Positions 16,426 to 19,511 of a stretch of 19,511 bases of DNA are shown in pieces. The DNA is from an uncultured Collinsella sp. (GTDB lineage Bacteria > Actinomycetota > Coriobacteriia > Coriobacteriales > Coriobacteriaceae): assembly GCA_937934355.1 (NCBI GenBank), contig CALGZY010000091.1:1-19511 (forward strand). Direction: 5' to 3'. Numbering within the stretch: the first letter of the stretch is position 1; every line of letters begins with the position of its first letter. The position numbers and the translations under genes are program-made. The notes beneath the pieces are model-generated. The model was not told the origin of the DNA. It did not search any database and saw only the letters and a list, made by a program, of their open reading frames with translations.

Positions 16426-16502
16426 GGCCCGTTCGTCTAGCGGTTTAGGACGCCGCCCTCTCAAGGCGGAGATCACCAGTTCGAATCTGGTACGGGCTAC
16501 CA
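16426..16502 (+). tRNA. tRNA-Glu (anticodon CUC)
   Basis: Acceptor GGCCCGT pairs with ACGGGCT (first pair G-U). The anticodon stem CCGCC/GGCGG encloses CTCTCAA with anticodon CTC (reads GAG). The T arm is ACCAG-TTCGAAT-CTGGT. The discriminator is A and CCA (16500-16502) is encoded. It lies 17 bases after tRNA-Gln on the same transcript. Confidence 0.95.
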
Positions 16503-16512
16503 AAATTGAACG

Positions 16513-16540
16513 CCCGGGCCTCGTAAGAGACCCGGGTTTT
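16513..16540 (+). terminator. Terminator of the tRNA pair
   Basis: CCCGGG (16513-16518) pairs with CCCGGG (16531-16536), with an inner CTC/GAG and GTAA loop, followed by TTTT. One C-A mismatch interrupts the stem. Confidence 0.85.
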
Positions 16541-16549
16541 GTGTATTGA

Positions 16550-16561
16550 CCGTATATACGG
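16550..16561. promoter_or_regulatory. 12-bp palindrome CCGTATATACGG upstream of the TPR-like gene
   Basis: This perfect palindrome begins within TTGACC (16546-16551), a possible -35 of the TPR-like gene, and ends 35 bases before its start. The matching -10 is weak. A regulator bound here could cover the promoter. Confidence 0.35.
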
Positions 16562-16596
16562 CGCCTGCCGTGTTTCGCTCAGATCGAGGAGTAGCC

Positions 16597-17514
16597 ATGG
16601 ATCTGCCCATCAGCTTGCAAGACATCACGTATGCCGAGAACTATCTGGCGCAGGGCGACCTGGCTACGGCGACGCCGCTGCTGGAGCGTCTGGTGGAGCT
16701 CGCCGAGGAGTATATTGATGCTGAGTGCAAGACGGAGGAGAAGCGTCAATACTTTAGCTTCGATAGCAAGTTTGAGCGCTTGGCCTATCGCCGCGTGGAG
16801 AAGGATCCGCGCGAGCTCGTGCAGGTCGAGGTGCCGTTTGACCGCCTGTACTCTGACATGGCGTTTGCCTACATTCGCCAGCAGGATTATGTGAGCGCTC
16901 GTAATGCCCTGATGCAGGCTGTGCGTTGGGACCCCATGAACTGCAACTATCGCTTGGATTTGGCCGAGCTGTTCCGCGCACTCGAGGACAAGCAGGAATG
17001 GGCATCGCTCTCGTTCTCGGTGCTGGAGCGTGCAAGTGATGGCAAGTGCGCCGCCCGCGCTTACGCCAATCTAGGTCAGTACTTCTTGGAGCCCGAGACC
17101 GAGAACGTTTCGGCTGCCGTGGGCTGCGCGCGTCTGGCGCTGCGCCTGGCGCCCAACGATGCGCATACGACGCGCCTGCTCAACAAGATCCATACCACCT
17201 ATCCGGATGCCGCCGATGAGAGCGACGAGCACGTGATGGGTGAACTGGCCCTGCAAGGCGTTCCGACCTCGCCTTCGGCCGAGATTGCCATCTGCCTGAT
17301 TATGTGCGCGACCGATGCTGCAAGCGACGGCGACAAGCAGGAGGCGACGCGCCTGACGGTGCGTGCTCGCGACTTGGTGGGCGAGGAGGCATGCGCGGCG
17401 ATCATTAAGCTGGTGCGCGAGAGCGACGCCGAGCTTAACGCTGAGCGCAAGGCAAAGCGCGATGTCGCGAACAAGAACGCCGATGGTGCCGAGGAGGTCG
17501 GCGATGCCCAGTAA
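16597..17514 (+). CDS. TPR-like repeat protein, unknown function
   Basis: The protein has 305 residues from ATG 16597, with GAGGAG five bases upstream. It is soluble and largely helical, with tetratricopeptide-like pairs: DITYAENYLAQGDLATATPLLERLVELAEEY (8-38), SDMAFAYIRQQDYVSARNALMQAVRWDP (about 87-114) and ARAYANLGQYFLEPE followed by AVGCARLALRLAPND (about 155-190). The C-terminal 30 residues are charged and low in complexity (ESDAELNAERKAKRD...). TPR proteins mediate protein contacts, and the partner here is unknown. The gene overlaps smpB by 11 bases, so the two are co-translated, which hints at but does not show a link to ribosome rescue. Confidence 0.8.
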   Translation: MDLPISLQDITYAENYLAQGDLATATPLLERLVELAEEYIDAECKTEEKRQYFSFDSKFERLAYRRVEKDPRELVQVEVPFDRLYSDMAFAYIRQQDYVSARNALMQAVRWDPMNCNYRLDLAELFRALEDKQEWASLSFSVLERASDGKCAARAYANLGQYFLEPETENVSAAVGCARLALRLAPNDAHTTRLLNKIHTTYPDAADESDEHVMGELALQGVPTSPSAEIAICLIMCATDAASDGDKQEATRLTVRARDLVGEEACAAIIKLVRESDAELNAERKAKRDVANKNADGAEEVGDAQ

Positions 17515-17974
17515 GCGTGAACGCAAGCTCATTTCCAAGAATCGTTCGGCGCATCACGAGTACTTTATCGATGAGACGTTTGAGTGCGGTATTGAGCTGA
17601 GCGGCACCGAGGTCAAGTCGATTCGCGAGCGTGCCTGTCAGATCACTGACACTTTTGCGCTGATTCGTGGCGGCGAGTGCTGGCTCGTCGGACTGCATAT
17701 CCACCCTTATAGCCATGGTGGCGTGTGGAACCGCGACCCCGACCGTCGGCGTCGTCTGCTGCTGCACCGCAAGGAGATCGACTTTCTTGACGGCAAACTT
17801 CGAAACCGTGGTTATGCGCTGGTTCCGTTGGAGCTCTACTTTAATACCGACGGCCGCGTAAAGCTGCTGCTGGGTCTGGGTCGCGGCAAGAAACTCTACG
17901 ACAAGCGCGAGGACATGGCCAAGCGTGATGTCCAACGCGAGATCGACCGCGCCCTCAAGGAGCGCAACCGCTGA
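17504..17974 (+). CDS. smpB: SsrA (tmRNA)-binding protein SmpB
   Basis: SmpB binds tmRNA and brings it to stalled ribosomes for trans-translation. The 156-residue protein has the usual length and motifs: a basic start (MPSKRERKLISKNRSAHHEY), FECGIELSGTEVKSIRERACQITD, HIHPYSHGG near residue 68, the ribosome-facing GYALVPLELYF and a basic C-terminal tail (KREDMAKRDVQREIDRALKERN) that enters the mRNA channel. ATG 17504 is supported by GAGGAGG six bases upstream and lies within the end of the TPR-like gene. The ssrA gene, sometimes adjacent, is not in this window. RNase R, a functional partner, is encoded 4 kb upstream. Confidence 0.96.
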   Translation: MPSKRERKLISKNRSAHHEYFIDETFECGIELSGTEVKSIRERACQITDTFALIRGGECWLVGLHIHPYSHGGVWNRDPDRRRRLLLHRKEIDFLDGKLRNRGYALVPLELYFNTDGRVKLLLGLGRGKKLYDKREDMAKRDVQREIDRALKERNR

Positions 17975-17986
17975 CCACCCTTCATA

Positions 17987-18053
17987 AGTTGCGGTGGAAT
18001 ACGGACTGTTTTGCCTGTTTGAGGGGCTATTCAGCCCCTATTTCACTGCAACT
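17987..18053. repeat. 67-bp palindromic element, AGTTGCGGTG family, copy 2 (degenerate)
   Basis: Arms 17987-18008 and 18032-18053 match copy 1 (8613-8679) in length and sequence, with the same 23-base spacer length. The two arms here differ at four of 22 positions and the spacer sequence differs. GGGGCT/AGCCCC (18023-18038) makes an inner hairpin that may help end the smpB transcript. Confidence 0.8.
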
Positions 18054-18095
18054 GCGGGTGTCTCATCTTTCTTACTGTTCTGACACATATGTCTC

Positions 18096-18129
18096 AAAGG
18101 CGGCGTCCGTTATGGGTGCCGCCTTTTTT
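18096..18129 (+). terminator. Terminator-like hairpin upstream of the flavin reductase gene
   Basis: AAAGGCGGC (18096-18104) pairs with GCCGCCTTT (18118-18126), followed by a T run to 18129. It may end the smpB transcript. Only 51 bases separate it from the next start codon, leaving little room for a separate promoter downstream, so it might instead lie in that gene's leader. Confidence 0.8.
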
Positions 18130-18180
18130 GTGGGTACATACATCCATGAGGTTCCAACCCGAGCTAGGGGAGTGATCGTT

Positions 18181-18684
18181 ATGGACAAAACTGCGTTCTT
18201 TACCATGCCGAGTGGCCTGTACGTGGTGAGCGCCGTGGCGGACGGGCTGCGTGCCGGCTGCGTTATCAACACAGCAGTGCAGGTGACATCCGCCCCGCCG
18301 CGCATCTCGATTGCCGTGAACAAGGAAAATGTCACGTCCGGCGTAATCGTATCGGCTAAGGCCTTTGCTCTGACCGTGATCGATCAGACGGCCGATATGC
18401 TCTATATCGGCAACTTTGGCTTCCGCACCAGCAGTGGCTACGACAAGTTTGCCAAGTACGAGACCCACGAGACCGCGCTGGGCATGCCCTATGTGCCCGA
18501 GCACGCGGCGGCGCTGTTTAGCTGCCGTCTGATTGATACCGTGGATGTGGGCACGCACCTGCTCTTTATCGGCGAGGTGGAGGATGCCGAGCGCTTGAGC
18601 GGCGAGGCCCCGCTGACCTATGACTACTACCACAAGGTGTTAAAGGGCAAGACGCCGCCCAAGGCTTCGTCGTATCAAGGCTAG
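18181..18684 (+). CDS. Flavin reductase-like (FMN-binding) domain protein
   Basis: The protein has 167 residues from ATG 18181, with AGGGGAG eight bases upstream; the frame is open further upstream but lacks a site. Motifs SGLYVVSAVADGLRAGCVINTAVQVTS and PPRISIAVNKENVTS are the FMN-binding core of the flavin reductase-like family. The C-terminal YDYYHKVLKGKTPPKASSY matches the linker that joins this domain to rubredoxin in the high-molecular-weight rubredoxins (Hrb) of anaerobes. There the two together pass electrons from NAD(P)H to a flavodiiron protein for oxygen or NO detoxification. Here the rubredoxin is a separate gene 88 bases downstream. The family resemblance is clear; the electron partners are inferred. 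Confidence 0.88.
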   Translation: MDKTAFFTMPSGLYVVSAVADGLRAGCVINTAVQVTSAPPRISIAVNKENVTSGVIVSAKAFALTVIDQTADMLYIGNFGFRTSSGYDKFAKYETHETALGMPYVPEHAAALFSCRLIDTVDVGTHLLFIGEVEDAERLSGEAPLTYDYYHKVLKGKTPPKASSYQG

Positions 18685-18701
18685 AAATGTTCCAAAAATA
18701 C

Positions 18702-18729
18702 TTGCATTATATTATTGAGAATATATACT
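18702..18729 (+). promoter_or_regulatory. AT-rich promoter of the rubredoxin gene
   Basis: TTGCAT (18702-18707), a 16-base spacer and TATACT (18724-18729) form one of the best promoters in the window. TATATT/AATATA half-sites lie as an inverted repeat between and around the two hexamers and could bind a redox or metal regulator. The local AT content stands out from the rest of the window. Confidence 0.75.
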
Positions 18730-18772
18730 AATAAGCAAGTACACCAGCAGTCACGTTCGAGAGGAGAACATC

Positions 18773-18916
18773 ATGGCTGAGGAAAAGAAGACGTATAAGT
18801 TCGTGTGCACCGTTTGCGGTTACGAGGTTGAGGTCGACACGCCCGAGCTGCCCGAGGATTACGTATGCCCGGTCTGCGGCGTCGGCCCCGATGAGTTTGA
18901 GCTCGTCGAGGAGTAA
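18773..18916 (+). CDS. Rubredoxin
   Basis: This 47-residue iron protein is a one-electron carrier. Two cysteine pairs bind the iron: [10 protein letters not shown] near residue 11 and [14 protein letters not shown] near residue 32. The [12 protein letters not shown] spacing is typical of rubredoxins, and the protein is slightly shorter and acidic at the end. A Tyr precedes the second cysteine pair where many rubredoxins have Trp, and the PGT motif is partly lost (TPELPEDY). The start has AGGAG seven bases upstream. It lies 88 bases after the flavin reductase-like gene, with its own strong promoter and terminator. The pair looks like a separated Hrb system that may deliver electrons to a flavodiiron protein or rubrerythrin elsewhere. 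Confidence 0.93.
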   Translation: MAEEKKTYKFVCTVCGYEVEVDTPELPEDYVCPVCGVGPDEFELVEE

Positions 18917-18956
18917 CTCGTAGACACACGGCGATTAGCCATACAGAGCTCTGTCC

Positions 18957-18992
18957 AAGGGCCCCGGTCGAATTCTCGGCCGGGGCCCTTTT
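18957..18992 (+). terminator. Terminator of the rubredoxin gene
   Basis: A perfect 11-bp stem (18957-18967 with 18980-18990) closes a 12-base loop and ends in four Ts. It is the only terminator-like hairpin between the convergent rubredoxin and Nramp genes. On the minus strand it lacks a T run. Confidence 0.9.
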
Positions 18993-19068
18993 GATTTATC
19001 TGACGGTTTAAAACGGCCTTACGTGTTACAGATTGAGACGTTATATCTGGACAGTCACGCCATCCCAA

Positions 19069-19511
19069 TTACATCCCCGTTAGCAGCACGATGTCGAGAA
19101 CCGTTTCGATGACGCCGATTCCTACGAGCAACGCGTTGAGCGGGCGCGAGTTGGCGTATTTGCCCATGACGCGGGGCGAACTGGTGAGTCGTATGAGCAC
19201 AAAGACCGTAATCGGCAACTGAAGCGACAGCAGCGCCTGACTCCAAATGAGACCCTCAAAAGGATTTGGGACGACCAGGCACGCCGCCACTGCGCCGGCG
19301 AAACAGGCCACCACCCCGATCGAGGAATGTCGGTCGTGGACGCCGTATTCCTCGTCGAACATGCCTGCGGTGATGGTGCCTGCCGCCATGCCTGCCGTCA
19401 CACTACTCGAGAGGCCCGCAAACAGCAGCGCCACCGCAAAGATGGTCGAGCTTGCTGGGCCCAGAATGGGGGAGAGCGTGGCCGCTGCGACGGCGAGGTC
19501 GTCTACGACAA
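19069..19511 (-). CDS. Nramp-family metal ion transporter, C-terminal part (partial)
   Basis: The frame is open from the window end (19511) to a TAA at 19069-19071. It gives the last 146 residues of a proton-coupled Mn2+/Fe2+ importer of the cytoplasmic membrane. Family features are LGPASSTIFAVALLFAGLSSSVTAGMAAGTITAGMF, with the conserved AGLSSSVT motif, then NPFEGLIWSQALLSLQLPITVF and LTSSPRVMGKYAN. Four hydrophobic segments are visible. The metal-binding DPGN and MPH motifs of the N-terminal half lie outside the window. The acidic stretch DEEYGVHDRHSS forms a loop. It is convergent with the rubredoxin gene. The assignment to Nramp/MntH is strong; the metal is inferred from the family. Confidence 0.93.
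   Translation of the reverse strand, partial: VVDDLAVAAATLSPILGPASSTIFAVALLFAGLSSSVTAGMAAGTITAGMFDEEYGVHDRHSSIGVVACFAGAVAACLVVPNPFEGLIWSQALLSLQLPITVFVLIRLTSSPRVMGKYANSRPLNALLVGIGVIETVLDIVLLTGM

Noticed and set aside
17975..18180. ssrA (tmRNA) gene next to smpB
   Set aside because: No tRNA-like ends or tag reading frame were found. The interval holds a palindromic repeat and a terminator.

Overview
This GC-rich window reads as a chromosomal segment of a gut-type Coriobacteriia, most likely Collinsella or a close relative. That placement is an inference from codon use, the two-subunit transketolase, a C+ type L31 with a long Ala/Lys/Glu tail, actinobacterial-style RF2, FtsEX and RNase R sequences, and a high density of intergenic palindromes. 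No rRNA or marker gene here proves it.

Layout, left to right. (1) 1-463: the tail of an upstream gene, a small tyrosine-rich exported protein and a strong terminator. (2) 464-1278: a palindrome and an unexplained GC hairpin, then a promoter, a structured leader and rpmE (L31), with a terminator. (3) 1285-5556: a repeat-bearing gap, then secA and prfB overlapping by one base. (4) 5597-6527: a YitT-family membrane protein with a terminator-like hairpin just before its ribosome binding site. (5) 6736-8611: a two-subunit transketolase operon. (6) 8613-8931: a gene-free stretch holding two large inverted-repeat elements. (7) 9035-11220: ftsE with an unusual N-terminal extension, ftsX and a terminator. 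(8) 11222-13548: a 79-bp palindrome, then rnr (RNase R). (9) 13608-15438: a repeat, a serine resolvase gene broken by an amber codon, a VanZ-like membrane protein and an ArsC/Spx-like protein. (10) 15445-16155: three tandem hairpins, a small minus-strand protein resembling part of a regulator family, and a palindrome behind its start. (11) 16262-16540: a promoter, tRNA-Gln(CUG), tRNA-Glu(CUC) and a terminator. (12) 16597-18129: a TPR-like protein overlapping smpB, then another palindromic repeat and a terminator. (13) 18181-18992: a flavin reductase-like protein and a separately promoted rubredoxin. (14) 19069-19511: the minus-strand C-terminal part of an Nramp metal transporter.

How the genes relate. 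Most are housekeeping: translation and its rescue (L31, RF2, RNase R, SmpB, two tRNAs), protein export (SecA), division (FtsEX) and the pentose phosphate pathway (transketolase). The secA-prfB...ftsE-ftsX...rnr...smpB order looks like a conserved bacterial neighbourhood opened up by insertions. Palindromic repeats sit in many of the gaps.

The points most worth a second look are: an RF2 whose stop-codon-reading tripeptide is Ser-Pro-Thr instead of Ser-Pro-Phe, in a region that uses TAG often and TGA rarely; a roughly 170-residue disordered extension on FtsE; a 123-bp structured intergenic element; several distinct palindromic repeat families without a visible mobilising enzyme; and the amber-interrupted resolvase directly beside one of those palindromes.
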